In this document: positions 1-7,818 of the stretch, piece by piece
How the letters are laid out: each line of letters starts with the position of its first letter
Position numbering within the stretch: the stretch's first letter is position 1
From: Candidatus Handelsmanbacteria bacterium
Lineage (GTDB): Bacteria > Latescibacterota > UBA2968 > UBA8231
Length of the DNA: 64,000 nt
Direction: 5' to 3'
NCBI GenBank assembly: GCA_016867395.1
Contig: VGJS01000002.1
Location: 1-64,000, forward strand
Notes under the pieces: generated by a model
What the model was told of the DNA's origin: nothing
The model's database searches: none
The model's input: the letters and a program-made list of their open reading frames with translations, nothing else
Made by a program: the position numbers and the translations under genes

Positions 1-22
1 AAAATGGACAGTGGATTAGTGA

Positions 23-908
23 CTACCCAGCCGCTTCAGCGATCCGGGATTGGCTCAGGTCGTGCCGCACTTGGGACGGCGTTCGGCAGCCGTGGCGTTC
101 CAAAATCCACTGGGTGTTGTATTGCTCTTTCAAAGCCAGCAGTGTCTGTCGCAGTTCTTCGATGGTGTCAAAGGTCCGCACCCACAGCAGGGTTTCCTTG
201 AGCAGGCGGATGAAGCGCTCGGCGCAGCCATTGCCCTGTGGCTCACGGACGAAACTGGGGGAGCGTTGCATACCGAGGAATTTGAGCTCCCGCTGGAAGT
301 TGTCGGCCAGATAGGCCGAACCCTGATCATGGCGCACCGCCAGGCCGACGGCGACCTGCTGATGGTAGCCGCCGAAGTGCTGGCGTACGCCCTGACGAAT
401 CGGCTCCAGGGCCTCGAAGCGATTGCCCGAGGCCGAGGCATGAATCGCCACACACTCAAAGTTGCAGCGATCGACGCTGACAAAGGCCTGACTCTCTTCG
501 CAGGTAATCGTCGTCGTGCCATCGGTGCCCCACATCAGGTCTGGCAAGGCGGTGATGATGGTGCCATCGTGGGCCATGGGGATGACCGGTGCGACCAGGC
601 GCTTGCAGGTTGTGCTCCCGCACCTTCGAGGTGCGGATCGCGGCCCAGCGCAGCTCTGCCGAGACTTTGCGGTGACCTTCCCCATGAAAGGGCGAAGTGG
701 CTAGCACCTGGCGAATATGCGCCACCAAGGCCCCATCGCTGCAGGGACCGTTCGGTCCGCGTCGAGCCGGCTGCCCGGCCATCGGCGGCAAGGGCCGCGC
801 TGCAAAACGCCGTTGGGCATACACCGCCGAACGGTTGATCCCCCACACCTGGCAGCCGCGTTGCAGCCCATACATCTTGCCAAGGGAGAGCGAGCAGGCG
901 GTGCTCAT
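23..908 (-). pseudogene. IS3-family transposase OrfB (DDE integrase), frameshifted
   Basis: The amino end begins at the ATG ending at 908 (MSTACSLSLGKMYGLQR) and reads to PFHGEGHRKV and REHNLQAPGRTGHPHGP. Around 570-580 the frame then changes, and the catalytic half continues in another frame from AHDGTIIT to the stop at 23. The retained integrase core shows all three DDE acids: D in MWGTDGTTT, D in VRHDQGSAY and E in GNGCAERFIRLLKE. From memory of the family, a few residues are also missing before REHNL. One uninterrupted product cannot be made, so I call it a pseudogene; a sequencing error at the shift is the alternative. Confidence 0.7.
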
Positions 909-1233
909 GGCTTCGATCTCCCAGCCAAAAAAGGCGGCCACTGGCCTGTCGCTGGACCTGGTGGTGCAACAGTTCATTGGCCATGGTCAACTTGACGATC
1001 TTGGCCTGCAGGTCTTTGGTCTGCTCCTCCCGCAGGTCGGCCGGACGTTGCTGTAAGGCCTGTTGCCCTCCGCACAGCAAGTCCTCCCGCCATTGGCTCA
1101 ACCGCGCTGGCACCACCCCATTCTCCCATGACAGCAAATCCAAGTCCTCGCCCCGAAGAAGACGTAACACCGCCTCTGTTTTGCGCCGCGACGAAAACCG
1201 CCTACTCTCGCCATTCCTACTCTTCTTGGTCAT
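535..1233 (-). pseudogene. IS3-family transposase OrfA (helix-turn-helix), run-on frame
   Basis: Starts at an ATG with an AAGGA Shine-Dalgarno sequence and begins MTKKSRNGESRRF. The first ~105 residues show the OrfA pattern: a basic start, a helix-turn-helix stretch (KTEAVLRLLRGEDLDLLS), then a leucine-zipper-like segment ending ELLHHQVQRQ. After about residue 105 the frame overlaps orfB and no longer resembles protein; it stays open to base 535, so the normal stop of OrfA seems lost or a frame change has occurred. OrfA binds the element ends and is joined to OrfB by frameshifting in working IS3 elements. Confidence 0.6.
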
Positions 1234-1312
1234 CAGACAGATTCCTTTCGTGGGGAAAAGTAACCCCAAAAAACTGCCCAACGTAACCGTAGGGCGATCC
1301 TCCGCCGGCGTA

Positions 1313-1341
1313 TTGCATCCCCGCGTTTTTTTGTATATATT
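1313..1341 (+). promoter_or_regulatory. Sigma-70 promoter for greA
   Basis: TTGCAT (1313-1318), a 17-base spacer and TATATT (1336-1341) in an AT-rich patch between the insertion sequence and greA. Predicted start near 1348, giving a leader of about 84 bases. Its position just outside the IS end means the insertion did not cut greA off from its promoter. Confidence 0.55.
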
Positions 1342-1431
1342 TTCAGATAATTTAGCGGGAGCGATGGTAGTTTGTCCGCGCTTCCGCTTTTTGTATGAGT
1401 CCCGGCCAGGCCGAGCTGGCAGGAGAAGAGG

Positions 1432-1902
1432 ATGAGCGAGGTTTATCTTTCCAGAGAGGGCTACCAAAAACTCCAGGACGAACTGCAGAACCTGAAGGGC
1501 TTGGAGCGCCCCACGGTGCGCCAGGCGCTGCAGCGGGCCCGGGAATTCGGCGATCTCTCCGAGAACGCCGAATACTCCGCGGCCAAGGAGCGGCTGCTCT
1601 TCCTCGAACAGCGGATCAGCAAACTCGAAGAGACCCTTAGCCGGGCCCGATTGCTCGAAAACGAGAACATCCCGGCCGACAAGGTCTATATCGGGGCCAC
1701 GGTCGAACTTACTGACCTCAAGTCGAGGCGAAAGCTTATTTATACCCTGGTGGCTCCCGAGGAGGCCGACTTCGAGCGCGGCAAGATCTCGACGGTTTCG
1801 CCCATCGGGCGCGGGTTGCTGGGCCACGCCGAGGGCGAGGAGGTGGACATCAAGGTGCCGGCGGGCCTGTTGCAGTATAAGATCGACAAGATCTCGCGCT
1901 GA
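1432..1902 (+). CDS. greA: Transcription elongation factor GreA
   Basis: 156 residues, the normal GreA length. The amino-terminal coiled coil (about 1-75) carries the GreA signature EFGDLSENAEYSAAKERL, including the acidic tip residues (D41, E44) that enter the polymerase secondary channel and support cleavage of backtracked RNA. The carboxy-terminal FKBP-like domain (about 83-156) contains SPIGRGLLGHAEGEEV. An AGGAG sequence precedes the ATG. It has its own promoter upstream and a terminator downstream, so it appears to be a single-gene unit. Confidence 0.97.
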   Translation: MSEVYLSREGYQKLQDELQNLKGLERPTVRQALQRAREFGDLSENAEYSAAKERLLFLEQRISKLEETLSRARLLENENIPADKVYIGATVELTDLKSRRKLIYTLVAPEEADFERGKISTVSPIGRGLLGHAEGEEVDIKVPAGLLQYKIDKISR

Positions 1903-1948
1903 CAGATCCCCGAGCCTGCGGGCTGGCGGTATAGTGCATTTGCTGACT

Positions 1949-1985
1949 CTCCCGGAGGCGACAAGTCTCTGGGAGTTTGTTTTTA
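1949..1985 (+). terminator. Rho-independent terminator after greA
   Basis: CTCCCGGAG (1949-1957) pairs with CTCTGGGAG (1967-1975), nine pairs with one G-U, a nine-base loop, followed by TTTGTTTTTA. It lies between greA and the sigma-54 activator and overlaps the upstream TTG at 1977, which argues against that codon as the activator's start. Confidence 0.75.
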
Positions 1986-2021
1986 AGGCCGATCTCATCC
2001 CCAAGCTTCCCAACGGGCGCC

Positions 2022-4433
2022 ATGCACGACGTCAAAACCATCGAAATGAGGCTCTGGCGGGACGGGCTGGTCCTGATGGCAAAACCCCAGACCCTCCAGC
2101 AGGCGCTGCGAGAGGTGGCCGAGATGCTGGTCGGGCACTTTGCCGTCGACTTCTGCGCCATTTACCTGCTGGACCGGCGGACCGACGAGTTGGTGTTGCA
2201 GGGGCGCGGCGGGCAGGAGTCCTACCTGGCGATGACCAGGCTGCGGGTGGGACAGGGCATCACCGGCATGGCCGCCTACCAGGGTAAGCTGCTCCAGGTC
2301 GCCCACATGCAGCGCGACCCGCGGTCGGTACAACGCCAGGGAGGCGAGCGCTTTTATCAGAGCATCGTTGCCCTGGCCCTGGCCGAGGACGAGAGGTTGC
2401 TGGGGGCGCTGAATCTGCAAAGCGGCGCCGTGCGCCATTTCTCCACCGAGGAGGTCGAGATTCTTAACAAGGTGGTCCGGCCGCTGGTCACCGGGATCAT
2501 CCGCACGGCGCAGGCCCTGGAGGACATGCGGCAGCGCACCAACGAGGTCCAGGCCCTAAACGAGCTGGGCCAGGCGATGAACTCCGGGTTGGGGCTCGAC
2601 GAGTCCATCGAGCTGATCGCCACCAAGGCAGCCGAGGCCCTCGGCGCACAAGGCTCCATCATCCGCCTAATGGTAGAGGACGGCACCCTGGCCCAGGCCA
2701 CCATGGTTGCAGTGTCAAGGGAGCGTTTCGACGCCCGGGACGAAAAACGCATCGCCGAATACGTGGCCGCTACGGGCGAGCCCATTGTCATCGACGACCT
2801 GCGCGCTATCAAACACCCCGGGACCCGTGGAGCCTCCCTGGCTTGTATCCCCTTGGTCCTGGAGGAGCGGGTGGTCGGCACCCTGACCCTTTTCGACAAG
2901 ATCGCCCCGCTGGGGGCGGAGCGGCGCTTGTTCAGCATGGACGACCTCAACATGCTCTTCGCCCTCTCTAGCCAGTTGGCCGCGGAGATCGAGGACATCC
3001 GCCTCACTGGGCGCCTGCAGGAGCTGGTGCGGACCGAACAACAGCAGGCCGAGGAGTTGCGGCAGCTCTACAACCGTTCCCGCGCCCTGCTGGAATCCAT
3101 CTCCGACGGCCTGCTGGCGGTGGACCGCGATGGGTTGGTGGTCGAGGCCAATACCGTAGCCCAGCGCATTTTCGGCCAGCAGCAGCGCCATCTCAAGAAC
3201 TGCCCCATCGACGAGCTGGCTGAGGACAAGCCGCCCCTGCGCGAGTGGCTGCGGCGGGGTGAGCAATTCAGCCAGCGGGTCCTGACCCTGAACACCGCCA
3301 CCGGAAGGGTGGCGGTGATGGCCAATCTGCAGCCCATTCTCGACGCCGGCGCCCAGGCCACCGGGGCGGTGCTGACCTTCCGGGAGATGGGGGAGGTGGG
3401 GCGGCTGGTGAACCGGGTCATCGGGGTGCAGCGCACCTTCACCTTCGACGACATCATCGGCAGCAGCCCGATCATCGAGAAGACCAAGGAACTAGCCCGG
3501 ATCGCCGCCGGCACTAGTTCTAATATCCTGATCCATGGGGAAACAGGAACCGGCAAGGAGGTCTTCGCCCAGGCCGTCCACAACGCCAGCGCCTACAGTG
3601 AAGGCCCTTTCCTGGCGGTCAACTGCGCGGCCTTGCCGCGGGATCTGATCGAGAGCGAGCTGTTCGGCTACGTCGAGGGGGCCTTTACCGGGGCCAGCAA
3701 GAAGGGCCGGTTGGGCAAGTTCGAACTAGCCAGCGGCGGCACCCTTTTTCTGGACGAAATCGGCGAAATCCCCCCCGAGGTCCAGGTCAAGCTGCTACGC
3801 GTGCTCCAGGAAAAGGCCATCGTGCGGGTCGGGGGAGACCGCACCATCCCGGTGAACTGCCGCGTGATCACCGCCACCAACCGCGACCTGCACCGCGCCG
3901 TGATTGAACATAAATTCCGCCAGGACCTGCTCTACCGGCTGGACGTAATGACCATCGAGGTGCCACCGCTGCGCGAGAGGTGGGGGGATATACCCCTCTT
4001 TGTCGCCCAGTTCATCGAGAATTTCTCCCAGCGCAATGGCAAGCAGGTCAAAGGGTTGATTGACGACGTCATGGCCAGGCTCAATACCTACTCTTGGCCG
4101 GGCAATGTGCGCCAACTGGAAAACGCCATCGAACATGCGGTGGCCCTGGCCAAGGAGAATCTGGTCCAGTGGGAGGATCTGCCAGCCCACCTGCAAAGCG
4201 CCGTCGGGGGAGAGGACCCGGGACCTGAACCTCAGGACTCGTTTGCAAAGGCCCGGCACAACTATGAATTGGCCACCAAACATATGTACGCTGAAGCCCT
4301 GAGGGCCGAGGAGGGGGATATCACCAAGGCTGCAGAACTGCTTGGAATAAGCCGGGCCACCCTGTATCGACATCTGCGGCGGCACGGACTCAAGCGACAG
4401 GTATCAAGAATGATACTTATTGATCAGAAATGA
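2022..4433 (+). CDS. Sigma-54-dependent activator with two GAF and one PAS domain
   Basis: 803 residues from the ATG at 2022 (MHDVKTIEMRL); the in-frame TTG at 1977 lies in the greA terminator. Order seen: GAF 1 (about 15-170, PtsP-like, DFCAIYLLD), GAF 2 (about 190-345), a short coiled coil, PAS (about 365-460), AAA+ sigma-54 interaction domain with Walker A GETGTGKE (506-512), the sigma-54 contact loop GAFTGA (553-558) and Walker B LFLDEIGE (D578), then a Fis-type helix-turn-helix (ITKAAELLGISRATLYRHLR). There is no receiver domain, so it probably senses a small molecule or redox/PAS signal rather than a kinase. The next gene has a sigma-54 promoter and is the obvious candidate target. Its ligand is unknown. 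Confidence 0.93.
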   Translation: MHDVKTIEMRLWRDGLVLMAKPQTLQQALREVAEMLVGHFAVDFCAIYLLDRRTDELVLQGRGGQESYLAMTRLRVGQGITGMAAYQGKLLQVAHMQRDPRSVQRQGGERFYQSIVALALAEDERLLGALNLQSGAVRHFSTEEVEILNKVVRPLVTGIIRTAQALEDMRQRTNEVQALNELGQAMNSGLGLDESIELIATKAAEALGAQGSIIRLMVEDGTLAQATMVAVSRERFDARDEKRIAEYVAATGEPIVIDDLRAIKHPGTRGASLACIPLVLEERVVGTLTLFDKIAPLGAERRLFSMDDLNMLFALSSQLAAEIEDIRLTGRLQELVRTEQQQAEELRQLYNRSRALLESISDGLLAVDRDGLVVEANTVAQRIFGQQQRHLKNCPIDELAEDKPPLREWLRRGEQFSQRVLTLNTATGRVAVMANLQPILDAGAQATGAVLTFREMGEVGRLVNRVIGVQRTFTFDDIIGSSPIIEKTKELARIAAGTSSNILIHGETGTGKEVFAQAVHNASAYSEGPFLAVNCAALPRDLIESELFGYVEGAFTGASKKGRLGKFELASGGTLFLDEIGEIPPEVQVKLLRVLQEKAIVRVGGDRTIPVNCRVITATNRDLHRAVIEHKFRQDLLYRLDVMTIEVPPLRERWGDIPLFVAQFIENFSQRNGKQVKGLIDDVMARLNTYSWPGNVRQLENAIEHAVALAKENLVQWEDLPAHLQSAVGGEDPGPEPQDSFAKARHNYELATKHMYAEALRAEEGDITKAAELLGISRATLYRHLRRHGLKRQVSRMILIDQK
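4401..4416. promoter_or_regulatory. Perfect inverted repeat, candidate activator site
   Basis: GTATCA-AGAA-TGATAC, two perfect six-base arms at the extreme 3' end of the activator gene. The half-site TGATAC recurs at 4535-4540. It lies about 215 bases upstream of the sigma-54 promoter, within the range of enhancer sites for this protein class. Function is inferred from symmetry and position only. Confidence 0.35.
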
Positions 4434-4520
4434 TTTTCCTGTTCTGAACAGACTTAACTGATTGTAGTTGATAAAGATTTTTTGCAGCGAAGGGTAGAGA
4501 TGGCAAGAGGAGATAAAAGC

Positions 4521-4542
4521 ATGTGTCGCATCGATGATACAT
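4521..4542. promoter_or_regulatory. Candidate upstream activator site for the sigma-54 promoter
   Basis: ATGTGTC and GATACAT arms (six of seven positions symmetrical) flank GCATCGAT. The site is about 90 bases upstream of the -24 element, the usual distance for an NtrC-type enhancer. The adjacent activator gene is the natural candidate to bind it. A further palindrome, CTGTTC-T-GAACAG, sits at 4439-4451. Confidence 0.4.
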
Positions 4543-4630
4543 GGTATGATTGTTAAACTTTTAGAATTTAGGTTAACATATATCATGAAAACAATATGTT
4601 AAAATAAAAGGGCAAGTTTTGACTTGGTGA

Positions 4631-4646
4631 TGGCATGCCTTTTGCA
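4631..4646 (+). promoter_or_regulatory. Sigma-54 (-24/-12) promoter
   Basis: TGGCATGCCTTTTGCA: the GG at 4632-4633 and the GC at 4644-4645 are separated by exactly ten bases, and TGGCA and TTGCA match the sigma-54 consensus at all but one position. Transcription should start near 4657, about 20 bases before the ATG at 4678. The 4434-4630 region upstream is AT-rich, unlike the surrounding DNA, and otherwise gene-free. Confidence 0.8.
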
Positions 4647-4677
4647 ATGTTTTCAATCATACGCGAGGTATGAGACA

Positions 4678-5118
4678 ATGCATAATATCGAGGCAGCCAA
4701 GGGTAACATCGTAACTGGCAAATGGGAGGTGGTCTGCAAAGCCGATGGGTGCGGGCGCGAGTCCCGGACTGCGGGCTATTGTCCGCGCCATTACCAGCAG
4801 ATCCGGCGGCATGGCCGGCTCACTCCCGAACGTGAATACCATCGGCGCGGCGACCGCTGCTTGTTGGAGCACTGCGAAGAGCCGCAGATCGCCAAGGGGT
4901 ATTGCTTCCGGCATTATCAGCAGGTACGCCGCTACGGCCGCCTCACCCCTGATCGCGAGCGGATATATGGCCGTGTGGGCTGCCAGGTGCCCGGCTGCAA
5001 GGAGCATCACTCTTCGCGGGGCTATTGTAAACGGCACTACATGAGCGAGTACTATCTGCCCCAACTGACCCGAGGGGTCGTCCCCCTCCGGGCGGCGCCG
5101 GTCCAGGCCCAGGCTTGA
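4678..5118 (+). CDS. Small protein with three zinc-finger-like CCCH repeats
   Basis: 146 residues from the ATG at 4678, with GAGG ten bases upstream; the longer frame from 4624 would start upstream of the sigma-54 promoter, so it is rejected. Three copies of C-x4-C-x9-C-x2-H occur at C20/C25/C35/H38, C61/C66/C76/H79 and C102/C107/C117/H120, an exact period of 41 residues. Copies one and two share GYC-x-RHYQQ-x-RR-x-GRLTP-x-RE, a basic linker. The carboxy tail is free of cysteine. I do not recognise a named family; similar CCCH motifs accompany some HNH endonucleases and other DNA-binding proteins, but no nuclease domain is present. Zinc and nucleic-acid binding is inferred. It appears to be a one-gene transcript controlled by sigma-54. 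Confidence 0.8.
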   Translation: MHNIEAAKGNIVTGKWEVVCKADGCGRESRTAGYCPRHYQQIRRHGRLTPEREYHRRGDRCLLEHCEEPQIAKGYCFRHYQQVRRYGRLTPDRERIYGRVGCQVPGCKEHHSSRGYCKRHYMSEYYLPQLTRGVVPLRAAPVQAQA

Positions 5119-5146
5119 TGGGCTGAACGGAGAATTCGAGGATTTA

Positions 5147-5184
5147 AAAGGCGGCGAACCGCAGCGGTAGGGTTCGCCGCCTTT
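5147..5184 (+). terminator. Strong Rho-independent terminator
   Basis: A 14-base stem (AAAGGCGGCGAACC at 5147-5160 with GGTTCGCCGCCTTT at 5171-5184), a ten-base loop and a short T-rich tail. It closes the zinc-finger gene and isolates it from the tRNA/ribosomal cluster. Confidence 0.9.
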
Positions 5185-5208
5185 CTATTTAGATTTTATC
5201 TCTGGGTC

Positions 5209-5236
5209 TTGACAAAAAAAAACCAGCTATTATCTT
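5209..5236 (+). promoter_or_regulatory. Sigma-70 promoter of the tRNA/secE cluster
   Basis: TTGACA (5209-5214), a perfect -35, is followed by an A-run and TATCTT (5231-5236) after a 16-base spacer. TATTAT at 5228-5233 is closer to the -10 consensus but gives a 13-base spacer, too short. The predicted start is near 5243, shortly before tRNA-Gly. Confidence 0.7.
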
Positions 5237-5269
5237 TTGAAATCTACGGGTAGGGGGCTCTACACGGAA

Positions 5270-5345
5270 GCGGGAGTAGCTCAGTTGGTAGAGCGCGAGC
5301 CTTCCAAGCTCGATGTCGCGGGTTCGAACCCCGTTTCCCGCTCCA
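5270..5345 (+). tRNA. tRNA-Gly (anticodon TCC)
   Basis: 76 bases with encoded CCA. Acceptor GCGGGAG pairs with TTCCCGC (one G-U). D-arm AGCTCAGTTGGTAGAGC, anticodon stem CGAGC/GCTCG with loop CTTCCAA (anticodon TCC, reads GGA), T-arm GGTTCGAACC. First gene of the cluster. Confidence 0.97.
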
Positions 5346-5381
5346 AAAAATACTCCATCCCCAAGTTGCGTCCAAATCAAA

Positions 5382-5457
<76 letters not shown>

Positions 5458-5500
5458 GTTTTTGCCCTAATTCACCGAGCCCTTCCTCAGGTGGAACACC

Positions 5501-5653
5501 ATGCCGCGAGAGCAGATAACCCTGGAGTGTGCGGATTGCAGCCGGCGGAATTACTCTGCCACTAAAAACCGCCGGGCCCACCCAGGACGGGTAGAGTATA
5601 AGAAGTACTGCCGCTTCTGTCGAAAACACACAGCACACAAAGAAACCCGGTAA
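5501..5653 (+). CDS. rpmG: 50S ribosomal protein L33
   Basis: 50 residues beginning MPREQITLECADC. Two Cys pairs (CADC and CRFC) make it the zinc-binding form; YSATKNRR and YCRFCRKHTAHKETR are typical L33 sequence. It lies between tRNA-Thr and tRNA-Trp, with GGTGG upstream of the ATG, in the same position as in other genomes where rpmG precedes tRNA-Trp and secE. L33 sits near the E site of the large subunit. Confidence 0.95.
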   Translation: MPREQITLECADCSRRNYSATKNRRAHPGRVEYKKYCRFCRKHTAHKETR

Positions 5654-5656
5654 GCT

Positions 5657-5732
5657 AGGTCTGTAGCTCAAGTGGTAGAGCACCGGTCTCCAAAACCGGG
5701 GGTTGCAGGTTCGAGTCCTGCCAGGCCTGCCA
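5657..5732 (+). tRNA. tRNA-Trp (anticodon CCA)
   Basis: 76 bases with encoded CCA, starting three bases after the rpmG stop. Acceptor AGGTCTG/CAGGCCT has one G-U pair; anticodon stem CCGGT/ACCGG with loop CTCCAAA (anticodon CCA); T-arm GGTTCGAGTCC. Its usual neighbour secE follows. Confidence 0.97.
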
Positions 5733-5771
5733 TCTTTTGCACGGGTGCTGAGAACCGAGGGTTATGGGCCG

Positions 5772-5960
5772 ATGTTGGAAAAGATCAAGACCTTTGCCAG
5801 TGATGTTCGCAGCGAGTTTGCCAAGATCAGTTGGCCCACGCGCGAGGAGTTGATCAACTCGACCAACGTTGTGCTGGTCTTCTCCGCTGCCTTTGCCGTG
5901 TTCATCGGGGTCTTCGATCTGTTGATCACGTTCGTCTGGGACAAGTTCCTCTTCCGTTGA
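5772..5960 (+). CDS. secE: Preprotein translocase subunit SecE
   Basis: 62 residues from MLEKIKTFASDV, the short single-span SecE type. The amphipathic helix contains the signature EFAKISWPTREELINST and is followed by one membrane segment (about 30-52). SecE clamps SecY in the inner-membrane SecYEG channel; secY lies 24 kb downstream in the same supercluster. The longer in-frame start at 5703 lies inside tRNA-Trp and is rejected. Confidence 0.95.
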   Translation: MLEKIKTFASDVRSEFAKISWPTREELINSTNVVLVFSAAFAVFIGVFDLLITFVWDKFLFR

Positions 5961-6059
5961 TCCTAAGTGCCATTGGACCTGTGGGGCCTGTAGCGGTGCC
6001 CGGGGCGGCAACCTCCAGTTTCCGGGTGTCCTTGCAGGCTCCCTGAGGTTATGAGGTAT

Positions 6060-6608
6060 ATGGCTAAGTTTTGGTACGCGTTACACACCTACTCGGGGCA
6101 CGAGAACAAGGTCAAGGGATATATCGAGTCCTTGATCGAATCGGTGGCGGCCCACGGGGCGATCTCGCGGGTAGTGGTCCCGACCGAGGAGGTGGTGGAG
6201 ATGAGAGGGGGCAAGAAAACTGTTTCCAAAAAGCGTTTCCTGCCCAGCTACGTACTCATCGAGATGGAGATGACCAAGGACGCCTGGCACCTGGTCACCA
6301 ACATCCCCGGAGTCACCAATTTCGTCGGCCCCGCTAAGAAACCGCAGGCCCTGACCGCCGAGGAGATCGAGCAGATTCTCGGGCATATCGACCGCAAAAA
6401 ATCCCCAGAGGTGGTCGATATCCCCTATGTCATCGGCGACCAGGTCAAGGTCAATGACGGCGCCTTCAAGGATTTCATCGGGACCGTTCAGGAGGTGTTA
6501 CCCGAGAAGCGCCGAGTGAAGATCATGGTGAGTATTTTCGGGCGGGGTACCCCCGTGGAACTGGATGTTCTCCAGGTGGCCCTGGCAGACGCGAAAAATA
6601 ACAGCTGA
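6060..6608 (+). CDS. nusG: Transcription termination/antitermination factor NusG
   Basis: 182 residues from MAKFWYALHTYSGHENKV. The NGN domain (1-~115) carries the RNA-polymerase-binding face, and the KOW domain (about 128-182, VKVNDGAFKDFIGTV) contacts Rho or ribosomal protein S10. An ATG nine bases upstream (6051, MRYMAK) is the alternative start; GAGG at 6045-6048 suits 6060 better (11 bases) than 6051 (2 bases). The gene follows secE by about 100 bases. Confidence 0.95.
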   Translation: MAKFWYALHTYSGHENKVKGYIESLIESVAAHGAISRVVVPTEEVVEMRGGKKTVSKKRFLPSYVLIEMEMTKDAWHLVTNIPGVTNFVGPAKKPQALTAEEIEQILGHIDRKKSPEVVDIPYVIGDQVKVNDGAFKDFIGTVQEVLPEKRRVKIMVSIFGRGTPVELDVLQVALADAKNNS

Positions 6609-6627
6609 TTGGGACGAGTGAGTTATA

Positions 6628-7053
6628 ATGTCAAAGAAAGTGGTCGCTAGCATCAAGTTGCAGATTCCCGCCGGGGCAGCCAATCCTACCCCGCCGGTGG
6701 GTCCGGCCCTGGGCCAGCACGGCGTCAATATCATGGAGTTTTGCAAGGCTTTTAACGCAACCACCCAGGAAAAGCAGGGCCTCATAATCCCGGTGGTCAT
6801 CACCGTTTACGCCGACCGGAGCTTCACCTTCATCACTAAGACCCCGCCGGCGGCGGTGCTCTTGCAGCGGGCGGCCGGTGTTCCCAAAGGGTCTAGCGTG
6901 CCTAACCGCGACAAGGTGGGCAGCGTCACCCAGGCACAGGTGCGCGAAATAGCCGAGTTGAAAATGCCCGATCTCAACGCTGCCTCAATGGAGGCGGCCA
7001 TGTCCATGGTGGCGGGCACCGCCCGTAGCATGGGGTTGCGGGTCGAGGATTAG
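6628..7053 (+). CDS. rplK: 50S ribosomal protein L11
   Basis: 141 residues, the standard length. The amino domain has the L11 signature [19 protein letters not shown] with the proline-rich [13 protein letters not shown] hinge region that thiopeptides and release factors engage; the carboxy domain ends [14 protein letters not shown]. It binds the GTPase-associated centre of 23S rRNA. It starts 19 bases after nusG and heads the rplKAJL block. Confidence 0.98.
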   Translation: MSKKVVASIKLQIPAGAANPTPPVGPALGQHGVNIMEFCKAFNATTQEKQGLIIPVVITVYADRSFTFITKTPPAAVLLQRAAGVPKGSSVPNRDKVGSVTQAQVREIAELKMPDLNAASMEAAMSMVAGTARSMGLRVED

Positions 7054-7078
7054 CAGGAGGCAGCCAGGGAGAGAGGCA

Positions 7079-7777
7079 ATGGTTAGCAGAGGAAAGAAAT
7101 ACCAGCAGACCGCCGAGAAGATCGACAGCCGCAAGCTCTACTCCTGGGAGGGGGCGGTCAAAGTGCTGAAGGAGGCTCCCAAGCGCAACTTCGACGAAAC
7201 CGTGGAACTGTCCTTTCACCTGGGGATTGACGGGCGCCAGGCCGACCAGGCGCTGCGCGGCACGGTGATGCTGCCCCACGGCACCGGCAAAACGGTGCGG
7301 ATCGTGGTCATTACCCAGGGGGAACTGGTCAAGGAGGCCCAGGACGCTGGGGCAGACGAGGTGGGCAGTGGCGATCTGGTCGACCGGATTCAAAAGGGCT
7401 GGCTGGATTTCGACATGGTCATCGCCTCCCCCGACATGATGGGCCAGGTGGGTAAGTTGGGTCGCATTTTGGGGCCCCGCGGCCTGATGCCCAATCCTAA
7501 GACCGGAACCGTCACCCGCGAAGTGGGGCGGGCGGTGAGTGAAGCCAAGGCCGGACGCATTGAGTTCCGCGCCGACGCCAAATCCGGGAACAACGCCCAG
7601 GCTCCTATTGGCAAGCTGTCCTTTAGCGAAGCGTCGATCATCGAAAACGCCAAGGCTTTCACCGAGGCGATCGTCAGGGCCAAGCCGGCCTCCGCCAAGG
7701 GCCACTACATCCGCAAGCTGGTTATCTCCTCGACCATGGGGCCGGGGGTGCGCATCGATCCGGCGCTGGCCAACTAG
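7079..7777 (+). CDS. rplA: 50S ribosomal protein L1
   Basis: 232 residues. The L1 signature [15 protein letters not shown] and the motif [20 protein letters not shown] are present. L1 forms the mobile L1 stalk at the E site and in many bacteria represses its own rplKA message. Starts 25 bases after rplK behind an AGGAGGC Shine-Dalgarno sequence. I did not find a convincing L1-type leader target upstream of rplK. Confidence 0.98.
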   Translation: MVSRGKKYQQTAEKIDSRKLYSWEGAVKVLKEAPKRNFDETVELSFHLGIDGRQADQALRGTVMLPHGTGKTVRIVVITQGELVKEAQDAGADEVGSGDLVDRIQKGWLDFDMVIASPDMMGQVGKLGRILGPRGLMPNPKTGTVTREVGRAVSEAKAGRIEFRADAKSGNNAQAPIGKLSFSEASIIENAKAFTEAIVRAKPASAKGHYIRKLVISSTMGPGVRIDPALAN

Positions 7778-7818
7778 GCGCATTAAGCGAATTCGTTTAG
7801 CACAGAGGATATTCCGCA

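Larger units (their letters stand above)
5..1280 (-). mobile_element. Decayed IS3-family insertion sequence
   Basis: About 1.28 kb, the usual IS3-family length. The ends form an imperfect inverted repeat: TGGACAGTGGATTAGTG reads inward from base 5 and TGGGCAGTTTTTTGGGG reads inward on the other strand from base 1280 (TGG-CAGT shared, then scattered matches). Inside lie orfA and orfB remnants on the reverse strand. No obvious target duplication is visible (AAA before, ACG after), though the left flank is only four bases long. The reading frames are broken, so this copy looks inactive. Element ends are inferred from the repeat and the gene positions. Confidence 0.75.

Noticed and set aside
1976-2021. 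Upstream TTG start for the GAF-PAS sigma-54 activator
   Set aside because: It sits inside the greA terminator tail; the ATG at 2022 is more plausible.
7785-7800. Palindrome TAAGCGAATTCGTTTA between rplA and rplJ as an L10 regulatory leader
   Set aside because: The gap is only 41 bases and the palindrome is small; the known L10 leader fold needs far more sequence.
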